A stretch of DNA of 64,000 bases from NCBI RefSeq assembly GCF_018842675.1, contig NZ_JAGTWO010000004.1:682001-746000 (forward strand), read 5' to 3'. The translations under genes were made by a program, and so were the position numbers. Position 1 is the stretch's first letter; each line of letters starts with the position of its first letter. The notes beneath the pieces were generated by a model that worked only from the letters and a program-made list of their open reading frames with translations, was not told the origin of the DNA and made no database searches. Positions 52,495 to 63,033 of this stretch are shown here, one piece after another. The stretch comes from Candidatus Pantoea bituminis (GTDB lineage Bacteria > Pseudomonadota > Gammaproteobacteria > Enterobacterales > Enterobacteriaceae).

Positions 52495-52976
52495 TGCGTA
52501 TCGGTCACGGTTTTGACGTTCACGCTTTTGGTGGAGAAGGTCCGCTGGTGATTGGCGGCGTGCGAATTCCGTTTGAGCACGGTTTTATTGCCCATTCCGA
52601 TGGCGACGTGGCGCTGCATGCTTTAACCGACGCGCTGTTAGGCGCAGTAGCAATGGGTGATATTGGTAAGCTATTCCCTGACACCGATCCAGCATTCAAA
52701 GGCGCTGACAGTCGCGGTTTGCTACGTGAGGCCTGGCGTCGCATTGCGGCCAAGGGTTATCAGATAGGCAATGTTGACGTCACTATCATCGCCCAGGCGC
52801 CGAAAATGCTACCGCACGTGCCGCAGATGCGGGTGAATATTGCCGAAGATCTGGGGTGTCATATGGATCAGGTTAACGTAAAAGCCACCACCACTGAAAA
52901 ACTGGGTTTTACTGGACGCGGTGAAGGCATCGCGTGTGAAGCGGTGGCGCTGCTGCTGAAAGCGGAGCCCGCATGA
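52494..52976 (+). CDS. ispF: 2-C-methyl-D-erythritol 2,4-cyclodiphosphate synthase IspF
   Basis: 160-aa MEP-pathway enzyme releasing CMP to form the cyclodiphosphate. Zinc ligands in GFDVHAFG (Asp8, His10) and [18 protein letters not shown] (His42); [14 protein letters not shown] near the C-terminus. ATGs stand at 52491 and 52494; the second has optimal eight-base spacing from AGGAG and matches the E. coli start MRIGHGFD. Its last bases overlap the truD ATG by four. Confidence 0.95.
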   Translation: MRIGHGFDVHAFGGEGPLVIGGVRIPFEHGFIAHSDGDVALHALTDALLGAVAMGDIGKLFPDTDPAFKGADSRGLLREAWRRIAAKGYQIGNVDVTIIAQAPKMLPHVPQMRVNIAEDLGCHMDQVNVKATTTEKLGFTGRGEGIACEAVALLLKAEPA

Positions 52977-54013
52977 CGCTGCACTATTTACACGGCACGC
53001 CAACCGCAACCGGTGTGATTAAAGCCAACCCAGAAGATTTTGTGGTGGTGGAAGATCTCGGTTATAGCCCAGACGGTGAAGGTGAGCATCTGCTGGTGCG
53101 TATTCGTAAAACAGGCGCGAATACCCGCTTTGTTGCCGAGGCTCTGGCGAAATATCTCGGCATTCATCTGCGCGATCTGAGCTATGCGGGCATGAAAGAT
53201 CGCCATGCTGTTACCGAACAAACGCTCTGTTTCCGCCTGCCAGGTAATGCCATGCCCGACTTGCGTGGCTTTGAGCTTGAAGGCGTTGAAATTCTTCAGG
53301 TTGTGCGCCATAAGCGCAAACTGCGTATTGGTGCGCTGGCGGGTAATGCATTTCGTCTTGTGATCCGTCAGGTCAGCCAGCGCGAAGCGGTTGAACATCG
53401 GCTGGCTTTAATCCGCGATGCCGGCGTGCCTAACTATTTTGGCGAACAGCGCTTTGGTCACAACGGTAATAACCTGACGATAGCGCAGCAATGGGCGCGC
53501 GATGAAATCCGCTTACGCGATCGTAATAAGCGCAGCCTGATTCTTTCTGCTGCTCGCAGTGCGCTGTTCAATCAGGTCACTAGCGCCCGCATGCAACAGC
53601 AGGGCGGATTGAGCCATGTATTGGCTGGCGACGCACTGCAGCTAGCCGGGCGCGGCAGTTGGTTTGTCGCCCAGGCAGACGAACTTGAAGCATTGCAGGC
53701 GCGCGTTGATCAGCATGAATTGCGCGTTACCGCGCCAATGCCAGGACGCGGTGAACCGGGTCCGCAAGCAGAAGCGTTAGCCTTTGAGCAGCAAGCGTTG
53801 GCTGACTCATCGACGCTGATTTCTCTGCTCGATCGTGAACGCGTTGATGCGGGCCGTCGCGCAATGTTAGTGGTGCCACGCGACCTGCGCTGGGCGTGGT
53901 GGGATGACGTAACGCTGGAAATGCAGTTCTGGCTTCCTGCCGGAAGCTTTGCCACCAGCGTGGTACGCGAGCTGTTGAACAATACGGCTGACAACACCAA
54001 CCTGGACGAATAA
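52973..54013 (+). CDS. truD: tRNA pseudouridine(13) synthase TruD
   Basis: 346-aa enzyme making pseudouridine 13 in tRNA-Glu. The catalytic aspartate is in [14 protein letters not shown] (Asp81-region), with [13 protein letters not shown] near the N-terminus, [15 protein letters not shown] and the C-terminal [16 protein letters not shown]. coli TruD has 349 aa. It overlaps ispF (ATGA). A 287-bp gap separates it from surE, unlike the near-contact seen in E. coli. Confidence 0.95.
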   Translation: MTLHYLHGTPTATGVIKANPEDFVVVEDLGYSPDGEGEHLLVRIRKTGANTRFVAEALAKYLGIHLRDLSYAGMKDRHAVTEQTLCFRLPGNAMPDLRGFELEGVEILQVVRHKRKLRIGALAGNAFRLVIRQVSQREAVEHRLALIRDAGVPNYFGEQRFGHNGNNLTIAQQWARDEIRLRDRNKRSLILSAARSALFNQVTSARMQQQGGLSHVLAGDALQLAGRGSWFVAQADELEALQARVDQHELRVTAPMPGRGEPGPQAEALAFEQQALADSSTLISLLDRERVDAGRRAMLVVPRDLRWAWWDDVTLEMQFWLPAGSFATSVVRELLNNTADNTNLDE

Positions 54014-54115
54014 AGTTAGCCGATTGCTGAACGTAAGAGCGACCTACCGCATTGTGTTGGGTGTTTTTATGTTGCCAGCTTGCCGCATAAGTCCTGCTAA
54101 ACGTCTTTGGTGATT

Positions 54116-54152
54116 GCCGTAACATTGTTCGTTCATCGGGTAATGTTGCGGC
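54116..54152. other. Inverted repeat in the truD-surE gap
   Basis: 11-bp arms GCCGTAACATT and AATGTTGCGGC (one G-U wobble) around a 15-base loop, within the 287-bp non-coding space 54014-54300. The rest of the gap shows no gene and no clear promoter; AAGACCCCCACATGGGCTTT near 54211 is a weak hairpin with a T-tract. Confidence 0.4.
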
Positions 54153-54300
54153 AAAGCGCTGTTATGGGACTATTTACGTCTACCACTTCCCCTCTCCCGC
54201 CGCTAGAATGCAAAGACCCCCACATGGGCTTTTTTCGCTGACAGGCATCTCTGCTTGTCTGCCCGCGAGGTTGGATTGAATCAAAAAAGGTCAGGGTGAA

Positions 54301-55061
54301 ATGCGGATACTCCTCAGCAACGATGACGGAATTCATGCGCCGGGCATTCAAACGCTTGCCAGGGCATTACGGGAATTTGCCGACGTTCAGGTCGTCGCAC
54401 CCGATCGTAATCGCAGTGGTGCATCAAACTCCCTGACGCTGGAAACGCCGCTGCGCACCTTTACCCATGAAAATGGGGATATTGCGGTGCAAATGGGAAC
54501 GCCAACGGATTGCGTATTTCTTGGCGTAAACGCATTAATGCAACCGCGTCCTGAGATTGTAGTTTCGGGTATTAATGCGGGTCCTAATCTCGGTGATGAT
54601 GTGATTTATTCCGGCACTGTCGCGGCGGCAATGGAAGGGCGACATTTGGGACTGCCAGCATTGGCGGTTTCACTGGATGGTCATCAGCATTATGACACTG
54701 CCGCTGCGGTAACCTGCGCGCTGCTCAAAGCATTAACGCGTGAGCCGCTGCGGACCGGCCGCATCCTCAATATCAACGTACCCGATTTACCGCTTGATCA
54801 GATCAAAGGTATTCGTGTGACGCGTTGTGGCAGTCGTCATCCGGCCGATCAGGTTATTCCTCAGCAAGATCCGCGGGGTAATACGCTCTACTGGATTGGA
54901 CCGCCGGGGAAAAATTAGATGCAGGCCCAGATACGGATTTCGCGGCGGTGGATCAAGGTTACGTCTCTGTCACTGCATTACATGTTGATCTTACCGCACA
55001 CGCGGCTCAGGATATTCTTTCTGACTGGCTGGTTAACGCTGAGGTAAATCTGGCATGGTGA
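54301..55061 (+). CDS. surE: 5'/3'-nucleotidase SurE (one frameshift)
   Basis: Metal-dependent nucleotidase/exopolyphosphatase of stationary-phase survival. Active-site motifs [13 protein letters not shown] (residues 4-16), [31 protein letters not shown] (split) and IGPPGK. The frame as read stops at 54916-54918; one extra A in the A-run 54910-54914 continues it through [19 protein letters not shown] and [16 protein letters not shown] to TGA 55059-55061. The repaired length is 253 aa, the E. coli length, and restores the usual 7-bp overlap with pcm. GGTGA precedes ATG 54301. Confidence 0.9.
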
Positions 55062-55681
55062 ACCGGCGCATCGAAACGTTGTTGACACAACTTCGTCAGC
55101 AGGGCATTGATGATGAATGCCTGCTCAAAGCCATTGCTGATGTGCCGCGTGAGCGATTCATCGACGAAGCGTTTGAACACAAAGCCTGGGATAACGTGGC
55201 ACTGCCGATTGGCTCAGGACAAACCATTTCTCAGCCTTACATGGTAGCACGCATGACTGCGCTGCTTGAGCTACAGCCGCACTCTCGCGTGCTGGAAATT
55301 GGCACTGGCTCTGGCTATCAAACTGCAATTCTTGCGCATCTCGTCGATCATGTTTATTCGGTCGAACGCATTAAAGGTCTGCAATGGCAGGCCAAACGCC
55401 GCTTAAAGCAACTTGATCTGCACAACGTCTCCACACGTCACGGCGATGGTTGGCAAGGCTGGCCATCACGTGGCCCCTATGACGCCATCATAGTGACGGC
55501 TGCCCCACCCGAAATTCCGATTGCGCTGATGGCGCAATTAGCAGATGGCGGCATTATGGTGCTCCCGGTCGGCGAGGATCAGCAAGTGCTAAAACGCCTG
55601 CGTCGTAAGGGAGAGGAATTTGTTGAAGAGATAATTGAACCGGTCCGGTTTGTTCCTTTAGTTCAGGGCGATTTAGCTTAA
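55055..55681 (+). CDS. pcm: Protein-L-isoaspartate O-methyltransferase Pcm
   Basis: 208-aa SAM-dependent repair enzyme that methylates isoaspartyl residues in aged proteins. SAM motif [18 protein letters not shown] (residues about 80-97), the family substrate loop [17 protein letters not shown] and [10 protein letters not shown]. Same length as E. coli Pcm. Its ATG overlaps the repaired surE end. Followed by nlpD and rpoS as in E. coli. Confidence 0.96.
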   Translation: MVNRRIETLLTQLRQQGIDDECLLKAIADVPRERFIDEAFEHKAWDNVALPIGSGQTISQPYMVARMTALLELQPHSRVLEIGTGSGYQTAILAHLVDHVYSVERIKGLQWQAKRRLKQLDLHNVSTRHGDGWQGWPSRGPYDAIIVTAAPPEIPIALMAQLADGGIMVLPVGEDQQVLKRLRRKGEEFVEEIIEPVRFVPLVQGDLA

Positions 55682-55847
55682 GGCCTCTGCTACGTATTTC
55701 TTCACAACTGTTTCATAGCACCACGTACTTGATCTTGTTACTATCCCTTTTCATCAATGAAAAATCAGATTTTAACGCGCCGCACAGAGTATTGTGCTGG
55801 CGAGTAGAGTAGGACAGGTACAGCAGGGTTGCCATCACGGGGGATCA

Positions 55848-56947
55848 ATGAGCACGGGAAGCACTATTTTTCAATTACGCCGTTTGGCGGCGCTTTCACT
55901 GGTAGGTTTTTGGCTGGCGGGCTGTAGCTCAGGCGATAACTCACAAGCACCCATTAGCCAAATTGGTGATGGCGGCGGTATGAACACGGCTTCTGATCAG
56001 ACAAACACCCCTTCTGGCGGTGTACCCGCAATGCCAAGTCAGGGAGGAATGTTAAGCAATAATACAGCTTCCCAACAAAGCAATAGTGGAATGATTAGCG
56101 CAGATAACGCTGTACAGACGCAAAATGGGCGAATTGTTTACAACCGCAGTTATCAGAACATTCCGAAAGGTAGCTATTCAGGTGAAACTTACACCGTTAA
56201 ACGCGGTGATACACTGTTTTACATTGCCTGGATTACCGGTAACGATTTCCGCGATTTAGCCCAACGTAACAACGTTTCTGCCCCGTATGGCCTGAATGTA
56301 GGGCAGACTTTGCAGATCGGTGATGCCTCTGGTCAGCCGATCACGGGTGGCAATGCCATTACCGTCGCCGATGCAACGCAGGGGGCGTCCCAACATCGCC
56401 ACAAATTAAATCTGCCGCTGTTGCACAGCAACCTGTTATTACGTATTCTGATGATTCGGGTAATTCGAGCGGTAGTAAACTTCTGCCATCGAAAGGAGCA
56501 AATGTTGCAACGACAACAGCTCCTGCCGTTACCGCACCACCCACGGTCAGTAGTACGACCAACAGTTCAACGCCGGTGGGAAGCTGGCGTTGGCCGACTG
56601 ATGGGAAGATTATCGATAACTTCTCTGCTGCGGAAGGTGGCAATAAAGGTATCGATATCGCTGGATCGCGCGGACAATCTGTTGTCGCCACCGCATCGGG
56701 AAGGGTGGTTTACGCAGGTAACGCTCTCCGGGGTTACGGTAATTTAATCATCATCAAACACAATGATGATTACCTGAGTGCCTACGCCCACAACGATACA
56801 ATGCTGGTCCGGGAACAACAGGAAGTTAAGGCGGGGCAAAAGATCGCTACCATGGGTAGCACCGGTACCAGTTCAGTAAGATTACATTTTGAAATTCGTT
56901 ACAAGGGGAAATCCGTAAACCCGTTGCGTTATTTACCGCAGCGATAA
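55848..56947 (+). CDS. nlpD: Murein hydrolase activator NlpD (one frameshift)
   Basis: Outer-membrane lipoprotein that activates AmiC at the septum. Lipobox LAGC (Cys26), a Ser/Asn/Gln-rich linker, LysM domain at about 114-158 ([17 protein letters not shown]), a second linker, then a LytM/M23 domain ([35 protein letters not shown]) that lacks the HxGxD zinc ligands, as is normal for this activator. The frame breaks at the G-run 56381-56385; one more G restores 366 aa (E. coli 379). Start ATG 55848 follows GGGGA. The main rpoS promoter lies inside nlpD in E. coli. Confidence 0.9.
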
Positions 56948-56998
56948 TCCGGCAGAACCTATGGTGTTCTGCCTTGGAATCACGGGTAGGAGCCGCTT

Positions 56999-57991
56999 AT
57001 GAGCCAGAATACGCTGAAAGTAAACGAGTTACATGAGAATGCGGAATTCGAGGAGAACGGAGCTGAGGTTTTTGATGAGAAAGCTCTCGTTGAAAACGAA
57101 CCTAGTGATAATGACGTAGCGGAAGAAGAGTTATTGTCACAAGGTGCGACGCAGCGCGTTTTAGATGCGACGCAGCTCTATCTCGGGGAGATTGGCTATT
57201 CTCCTTTGTTAACGGCTGAGGAGGAAGTTTTCTTCGCCCGCCGTGCATTACGAGGTGACATTGCTTCTCGTCGCCGCATGATCGAAAGTAACTTGCGCCT
57301 GGTGGTAAAGATTGCCCGCCGTTATAGCAATCGTGGACTGGCTTTGCTGGACCTGATTGAAGAGGGTAATCTTGGCCTGATTCGTGCCGTAGAGAAGTTT
57401 GACCCAGAACGTGGGTTCCGTTTCTCAACATACGCCACCTGGTGGATTCGTCAGACCATTGAACGGGCAATCATGAACCAAACCCGTACGATTCGTCTGC
57501 CGATTCACATTGTTAAAGAACTGAATGTTTACCTGCGCACCGCGCGTGAACTTTCCCACAAGCTTGATCATGAGCCAAGTGCGGAAGAAATTGCGGAGCA
57601 ACTGGATAAACCTGTTGATGACGTAAGCCGTATGTTGCGTCTCAATGAACGCATTACATCAGTTGATACGCCACTGGGCGGAGATTCTGAAAAAGCGCTG
57701 CTGGACATTCTGGCCGATGAAAAAGACAACGGTCCAGAAGATACCACGCAAGATGACGATATGAAGCAAAGCATCGTCAAATGGTTGTTCGAACTGAACG
57801 CCAAGCAGCGTGAAGTGTTGGCGCGTCGTTTCGGCCTGTTGGGCTATGAAGCGGCAACGCTTGAGGATGTAGGCCGTGAGATCGGCTTAACCCGTGAGCG
57901 TGTACGTCAGATTCAGGTTGAAGGTTTACGCCGTCTGCGTGAAATCCTGCAGGCGCAGGGCCTCAACATTGAAGCACTTTTTCGTGAATAA
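56999..57991 (+). CDS. rpoS: RNA polymerase sigma factor RpoS
   Basis: 330-aa general stress/stationary-phase sigma factor, the same length as E. coli RpoS. Region 1.2 ([18 protein letters not shown]), region 2 ([44 protein letters not shown], in parts), region 3 ([19 protein letters not shown]) and region 4 HTH ([21 protein letters not shown], in parts). TAGGAG precedes ATG 56999. In E. coli the level is set by sRNAs acting on a long leader and by RssB/ClpXP; neither can be judged from this window. Confidence 0.97.
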   Translation: MSQNTLKVNELHENAEFEENGAEVFDEKALVENEPSDNDVAEEELLSQGATQRVLDATQLYLGEIGYSPLLTAEEEVFFARRALRGDIASRRRMIESNLRLVVKIARRYSNRGLALLDLIEEGNLGLIRAVEKFDPERGFRFSTYATWWIRQTIERAIMNQTRTIRLPIHIVKELNVYLRTARELSHKLDHEPSAEEIAEQLDKPVDDVSRMLRLNERITSVDTPLGGDSEKALLDILADEKDNGPEDTTQDDDMKQSIVKWLFELNAKQREVLARRFGLLGYEAATLEDVGREIGLTRERVRQIQVEGLRRLREILQAQGLNIEALFRE

Positions 57992-58024
57992 CGGTTTCAT
58001 GAATAATTAGTACTGTTTTAATGC

Positions 58025-58057
58025 GAAAAGCGGTGATGTTAATCACCGCTTTTTTTA
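58025..58057 (+). terminator. rpoS terminator
   Basis: Stem AAAGCGGTGAT/ATCACCGCTTT, loop GTTA, followed by a T-run, about 33 bp after the rpoS stop. Strong intrinsic terminator. Confidence 0.92.
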
Positions 58058-58089
58058 TGCTCATATTTCACATGGCAGCATAAAACCTA

Positions 58090-58488
58090 CCTGTTTTTTC
58101 CTTGTACAGCGTCGCGTCAGTAAGCTGAAAGCATGCGGTTTCGGTAGAATCGTTACATTGTCCCTCAGGCGAGCATGATTGCTTTGAGCGAACATAAGGC
58201 TTATTACACCAATAAGGCGGGGATGAGTTTTTTCATACGTGAAATAGCTACTGAACTTGGGCCGTTCGATATTACCGCCCATGCGATTTCGCCAAAAAAC
58301 ATTGAAACGGAACGTAGTCAGCGTTACTGGCGTGCCGAGCAAATGAAGATAAAAATCCCGCACATCGTTTTGCTTTACCTGAACAAATAGTCAGCGCGGT
58401 TTTATATCCCCGCAGTTCGGAAGCAGACACATCATTGAGCAAAATTGAGTCGTTGATGGTGGATAAAGCGTCGTTTAATGCGTGTTAA
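58090..58488 (+). pseudogene. Short-chain dehydrogenase/reductase remnant
   Basis: Decayed SDR sequence spread over at least three reading frames. Near 58095-58165 one frame reads LVQRRVSKLKACGFGRIVTLS, the helix and beta-strand before the SDR active site. From 58175 another reads SEHKAYYTNKAGMSFFIREIA and GPFDITAHAISP, with the YxxxK catalytic pair. After 58355 a third reads RFALPEQIVSAVLYPRSS and ends at TAA 58486-58488. The N-terminal cofactor-binding region is missing altogether. It fills the rpoS-mutS gap, a place known to vary among enterics. Which SDR it came from cannot be told. Confidence 0.65.
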
Positions 58489-58587
58489 TAGTGTCACGAC
58501 AGAATTTGAGAAAAGCAGTAAATCCACCAGAGAAAGAACCCGGAATAACGAGTACCCGCACACGATAATGCTCGTGTGCGGGAAAAA

Positions 58588-61131
58588 TTAAACCAACGAT
58601 TTCAGGCGATATATCCAGTCAAGTGCCTGACGCGGTGTCAGCGTATCAGGATCAAGTGCTTCAAGTGCTTCTACCGCTGGGGAGGTTTCCTCAACTAATA
58701 ATGGGAGCTGAGAGCCATCAACTGTTGATGATGCCGTTAGTGTCGATGTCGTTTCTAACTCTTTTAGTTTGTTTCTTGCACGCTTAATCACTTCTTTAGG
58801 AACGCCTGCCAGCGCAGCCACAGCAAGGCCGTAACTCTTGCTTGCCGCGCCTTCCTGAACACTGTGCATAAATGCAATCGTATCGCCGTGTTCCACTGCA
58901 TCAAGGTGTACATTGACGACGCCTTCCATTTTTTCTGGCAACGTTGTTAGCTCGAAATAATGGGTTGCAAACAGCGTCATAGCTTTGATTCTGTTTGCCA
59001 GATTTTCGGCACAAGCCCATGCAAGTGATAGGCCATCATAGGTTGAAGTACCTCGCCCGATTTCATCCATCAGAACCAAACTGTGTTCGGTGGCATTGTG
59101 CAAGATATTAGCCGTTTCGGTCATTTCCACCATGAAGGTTGATCGGCCCGAGGCGAGATCATCTGCTGCACCTACGCGCGTAAAAATACGATCTAACGGA
59201 CCGATTACAGTCTCTTCAGCGGGTACGAAGCTACCAATCCATGCCATCAACGCAATAAGTGCAGCCTGGCGCATATAGGTACTTTTACCACCCATATTGG
59301 GTCCGGTAATGATCAGCATACGGCGCTGCGGTGCTAAAGAGAGTGGGTTAGCGATAAAAGGTTCTTTCAACACCTGCTCAACCACTGGATGTCGTCCGCC
59401 TGTGATTTTAATTCCCGGCTTATCTTGTAACGTTGGACGACAGTAATTCAGCGTCCATGCGCGTTCGGCCAGATTACTGAGCACATCCAGTTCGGCTAAT
59501 GCGGAAGCACTGAGCTGCAGCGCTTCAAGGTGGGGCAGTAACTGGTCAAACAAAGCTTCATATAGCCCTTTTTCCAATGCCAGCGCTTTGCCTTTTGACG
59601 TGAGGACTTTGTCTTCGTACTCTTTCAGTTCAGGAATAATGTAGCGCTCAGCATTTTTGAGCGTTTGGCGGCGTACGTAGTGCATTGGCACCTGGTGGCT
59701 TTGCCCGCGACTGACCTGAATGTAATAACCGTGAACGGCATTGAATCCTACTTTCAATGTGTCCAGCCCAAGCTTTTCTCGCTCACGAATCTCTAGCTTG
59801 TCGAGATAGTCGGTAGCGCCATCAGCCAGTGCTCGCCACTCGTCGAGCTCAGCGTTATAACCTGGTGCAATGACGCCACCGTCTCTAATCAACACCGGTG
59901 GTGATTCAATGACCGCTTGCTCGAGCAATTCTCGTAGCGCGGTAAATTCACCCATTTGCTCACGTAGCGTGTTTAACTGCGTAGTTTCTACGCTACCTAA
60001 CAGAATGTTAAGTTCAGGCAGTTGTTGAAATGCATGGCGCATACGTGCCAAGTCGCGTGGGCGTGCTGTGCGCAAAGCCAGACGGGCTAAAATACGCTCC
60101 AGATCGCCAACCTGACGTAATACCGGCTGCAGGGATTCACAGAGATCCTGCAATTCAGCGATAGATTCCTGACGTTGATTAATAATCCGAGCATCGCGTA
60201 GTGGCATATGTAGCCAGCGCTTTAGCATGCGGCTACCCATTGGCGTAACGGTTTTGTCTAACACCGCAGCCAAGGTGTTTTCTGTGCCACCCGCTAGATT
60301 CTGCGTAATTTCTAAATTGCGACGCGTAGCAGCATCCATGATGACGCTATCTTGTTGTCGTTCCATGCTAAGCGAACGAATATGAGGCAGGGTGGTACGC
60401 TGTGTATCTTTGACATACTGCAACAAGCATCCGGCAGCGCGTAAACCTAAATGGGCCTGCTCAACACCGAAACCGCTGAGATCGCGCGTACCGAATTGCA
60501 TATTGAGCTGCTGACGGGCGGTATCAATTTCAAATTCCCATAATGGGCGACGACGCAAGCCACGACGTTGCTCAATCAAAGACATTGCCTGGAAATCTTC
60601 AGGGTAGAGCAGTTCAGCCGGATTTGTGCGTTGTAACTCCGCAGCCATCGTTTCCAGGTCAGCGGGTTCGCTCAGGCGAAAACGACCTGAACTGATGTCC
60701 AGCGTAGCGAAACCATAGCCTCGCGCGCTCTGCACAATAGCGGCCAATAAATTATCGTGACGCTCCTGTAATAGCGCTTCGTCACTGATCGTACCCGGCG
60801 TCACAATACGGACTACTTTGCGTTCAACGGGTCCTTTACTTAAAGCGGGATCGCCAATCTGTTCACAAATAGCGACTGACTCACCCAATTGCACCAATTT
60901 TGCAAGATAGTTTTCTACGGCATGGTAGGGCACGCCAGCCATAGGAATGGGTTCACCTGCTGAAGCGCCACGTTTGGTTAATGAGATTTCCAGCAGTTGC
61001 GAAGCGCGTTTTGCATCGTCGAAAAACAGCTCATAGAAATCGCCCATGCGATAAAACAGCAGGATGTCGGGATGCTCAGCCTTGAGGCGTAGATATTGCT
61101 GCATCATTGGCGTATGGGTGCTGAAGTCCAT
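58588..61131 (-). CDS. mutS: DNA mismatch repair protein MutS
   Basis: 847-aa mismatch-recognition ATPase. N-terminal mismatch-binding domain with the wedge motif [12 protein letters not shown], connector, lever and clamp domains, then the ABC ATPase with Walker [18 protein letters not shown] signature region GRSTFMVEM and Walker [17 protein letters not shown], followed by ATHYFELT; the C-terminal tetramerisation helix is [17 protein letters not shown] 61131 is chosen because AGGAG lies eight bases upstream and [13 protein letters not shown] aligns with the E. coli N-terminus; in-frame starts at 61149 and 61164 lack better support. E. coli MutS has 853 aa. Confidence 0.95.
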   Translation of the reverse strand: MDFSTHTPMMQQYLRLKAEHPDILLFYRMGDFYELFFDDAKRASQLLEISLTKRGASAGEPIPMAGVPYHAVENYLAKLVQLGESVAICEQIGDPALSKGPVERKVVRIVTPGTISDEALLQERHDNLLAAIVQSARGYGFATLDISSGRFRLSEPADLETMAAELQRTNPAELLYPEDFQAMSLIEQRRGLRRRPLWEFEIDTARQQLNMQFGTRDLSGFGVEQAHLGLRAAGCLLQYVKDTQRTTLPHIRSLSMERQQDSVIMDAATRRNLEITQNLAGGTENTLAAVLDKTVTPMGSRMLKRWLHMPLRDARIINQRQESIAELQDLCESLQPVLRQVGDLERILARLALRTARPRDLARMRHAFQQLPELNILLGSVETTQLNTLREQMGEFTALRELLEQAVIESPPVLIRDGGVIAPGYNAELDEWRALADGATDYLDKLEIREREKLGLDTLKVGFNAVHGYYIQVSRGQSHQVPMHYVRRQTLKNAERYIIPELKEYEDKVLTSKGKALALEKGLYEALFDQLLPHLEALQLSASALAELDVLSNLAERAWTLNYCRPTLQDKPGIKITGGRHPVVEQVLKEPFIANPLSLAPQRRMLIITGPNMGGKSTYMRQAALIALMAWIGSFVPAEETVIGPLDRIFTRVGAADDLASGRSTFMVEMTETANILHNATEHSLVLMDEIGRGTSTYDGLSLAWACAENLANRIKAMTLFATHYFELTTLPEKMEGVVNVHLDAVEHGDTIAFMHSVQEGAASKSYGLAVAALAGVPKEVIKRARNKLKELETTSTLTASSTVDGSQLPLLVEETSPAVEALEALDPDTLTPRQALDWIYRLKSLV

Positions 61132-61496
61132 TTGCTCTGCTCCTTTCATCTCATTTTTACTCAAAGTTGCCTCTTCCTCTTTCCCGCCACGCTTGAAAAA
61201 GTGTTTCTATGGGGATGTGTGCAACAACCGGTTGGTCGAGTGCAAATTGTGAATGTTACCACTATTCACGCCAGCGCTTCATCTGACATCCCTTTTCAGC
61301 GAAGAACTTAACAAAGGGCGTTACGTGGGAAAACGCTTTTTTGATATAGATATACAACGTGCCGAGATGTCTCACAAAAGCGTCATGTGATACGTAAAGA
61401 TGATAGAAAATCCGCTTTTTTAGCGATTTGGCCTGTATGTCGCTGGTTCTAACGATTACCATGACGGTTCCTTTTGAGTCTGCTTATGGATGTCGA
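61132..61496. promoter_or_regulatory. Divergent mutS-mltB upstream region
   Basis: 365 bp between divergent starts. AT-rich stretch TTTTTTGATATAGATATACA near 61338-61357 contains plausible -10 sequences, but no full promoter pair could be fixed for either gene. No conserved small protein was seen in any frame. Confidence 0.35.
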
Positions 61497-62579
61497 ATGC
61501 GTTTTAAGGTTGCTTATCTACCGCTTATCGCTCTGCTTGCTGCCTGTAGCAGTAAGCCCCAAACACCACAGGAAATGGCCGTTGAAAAAGCGCCTAAAGG
61601 CGGATTTTTACTTGAGCCTTCCCATGCGGTTCAACCCATGTTTGGTGACTTTGCCGGCAATCCTGCAGCAGAGCAGTTCATCAACCAAATGGTGGATAAA
61701 CATGGTTTTGACCGCCAACAGCTTCATGCGGTAATTGGTCAGGCTAAGCGACTGGACTATGTTTTGCGCCTTATGGATCGTCAAGCCCCTTCCTATACGC
61801 CACCGAGTGGACCAAACGGCGCATGGATTCGTTATCGGAATAAATTCATAACGCCGGATAACGTTCAAAATGGCGTCGCGTTTTGGGATCAATATCAAGA
61901 TGCGTTACAGCGGGCGCAGCAGGTTTATGGTGTGCCCCCAGAGATCATTGTCGGTATTATTGGCGTAGAGACACGCTGGGGCCGGGTGATGGGAAAAACG
62001 CGCATTTTGGATGCCTTAGCAACGCTGTCATTTAATTATCCGCGTCGAGCAGCTTACTTCAGCAGCGAGCTTGAGACCTTTTTACTGATGGCGCGTAATG
62101 AACAAGATGATCCGTTGGATTTACGCGGATCTTTTGCCGGTGCAATGGGATATGGTCAGTTCATGCCATCATCTTATAAGCAATATGCGGTTGATTTTAA
62201 TGGCGATGGGCATGCCAATCTCTGGGATCCGGTTGATGCGATTGGTAGCGTGGCGCATTACTTCCAGCAGCATGGCTGGCGGAGTGGCGAAAACATTGCT
62301 GTTCCGGCAAGTGGTCAGGCACCTTTACTTCAGGATGGTTTCAAAACCAGTTACAGCGTGAGCATGCTCGCCGCATCCGGCCTTTCCCCGCAGGGATCAC
62401 TGAATGGCAATAATCAGGTTAGCTTGCTGCGACTTGACTTAGGGACAAGCTATCAATATTGGTATGGTTTGCCTAATTTTTACGTCATCACGCGTTATAA
62501 CCACAGCACACATTATGCAATGGCAGTATGGCAATTAGGTGAAGCGGTAAGTAAAGCACGGCAGGGTTCGATGTTGTAA
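61497..62579 (+). CDS. mltB: Membrane-bound lytic murein transglycosylase B (MltB)
   Basis: 360-aa lipoprotein (E. coli 361) cleaving peptidoglycan glycan strands to 1,6-anhydro products. Lipobox LLAAC (Cys17), then the SLT-type domain with the catalytic glutamate in VGIIGVETRWGRVMG, FNYPRRAAYFSSELE, GAMGYGQFMPSSY, an EF-hand-like calcium loop DFNGDGHANLWDP and the C-terminal YNHSTHYAMAVWQLG. ATG 61497 gives a standard lipoprotein signal; in-frame starts back to 61428 would spoil it. Confidence 0.95.
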   Translation: MRFKVAYLPLIALLAACSSKPQTPQEMAVEKAPKGGFLLEPSHAVQPMFGDFAGNPAAEQFINQMVDKHGFDRQQLHAVIGQAKRLDYVLRLMDRQAPSYTPPSGPNGAWIRYRNKFITPDNVQNGVAFWDQYQDALQRAQQVYGVPPEIIVGIIGVETRWGRVMGKTRILDALATLSFNYPRRAAYFSSELETFLLMARNEQDDPLDLRGSFAGAMGYGQFMPSSYKQYAVDFNGDGHANLWDPVDAIGSVAHYFQQHGWRSGENIAVPASGQAPLLQDGFKTSYSVSMLAASGLSPQGSLNGNNQVSLLRLDLGTSYQYWYGLPNFYVITRYNHSTHYAMAVWQLGEAVSKARQGSML

Positions 62580-62662
62580 AGGCTGTCCTTAGTAACCGTA
62601 AGGTTATATGATGGCGCGCCATTAATTTCATCTTTATTGCCTTAATGTTTTCAGGAGTTGTT

Positions 62663-62998
62663 ATGTCTTTACCCGCTTGCCCCCTTTGTCACGCCGATTA
62701 CACTTGGCAGGACGGTGATAATCTCAACTGCCCTTCGTGCGGACACGTATGGAGTCAAACTGAAGACCAAAGCAGTAATGATGAATTAGTGGTGCGAGAT
62801 GCCAACGGAAATCTTCTTGCTGATGGTGATAGCGTTACTGTGATCAAGGATTTAAAAGTAAAAGGCAGCTCTGCGCCGCTTAAAATCGGCACCAAAGTGA
62901 AAGGAATTCGGTTGGTTGAAGGCGACCATAACATCGATTGTAAAATCGACGGGTTCGGACCAATGAAACTGAAATCAGAGTTTGTTAAAAAGAACTAA
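62663..62998 (+). CDS. yjdM: YjdM (PhnA-type) zinc-ribbon protein
   Basis: 111-aa protein, the same length as E. coli YjdM. N-terminal zinc ribbon with [10 protein letters not shown] and CPSCGHVW (two CXXC pairs), and C-terminal SH3-like domain with [25 protein letters not shown] (in parts) and [16 protein letters not shown]. The old name PhnA does not mean phosphonoacetate hydrolase; function is not settled. ATG 62663 has AGGAG six bases upstream. Read alone after mltB. Confidence 0.92.
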   Translation: MSLPACPLCHADYTWQDGDNLNCPSCGHVWSQTEDQSSNDELVVRDANGNLLADGDSVTVIKDLKVKGSSAPLKIGTKVKGIRLVEGDHNIDCKIDGFGPMKLKSEFVKKN

Positions 62999-63033
62999 AT
63001 TGAGTGGGCGCAGTTATGCGCCCGTTCAGATAG

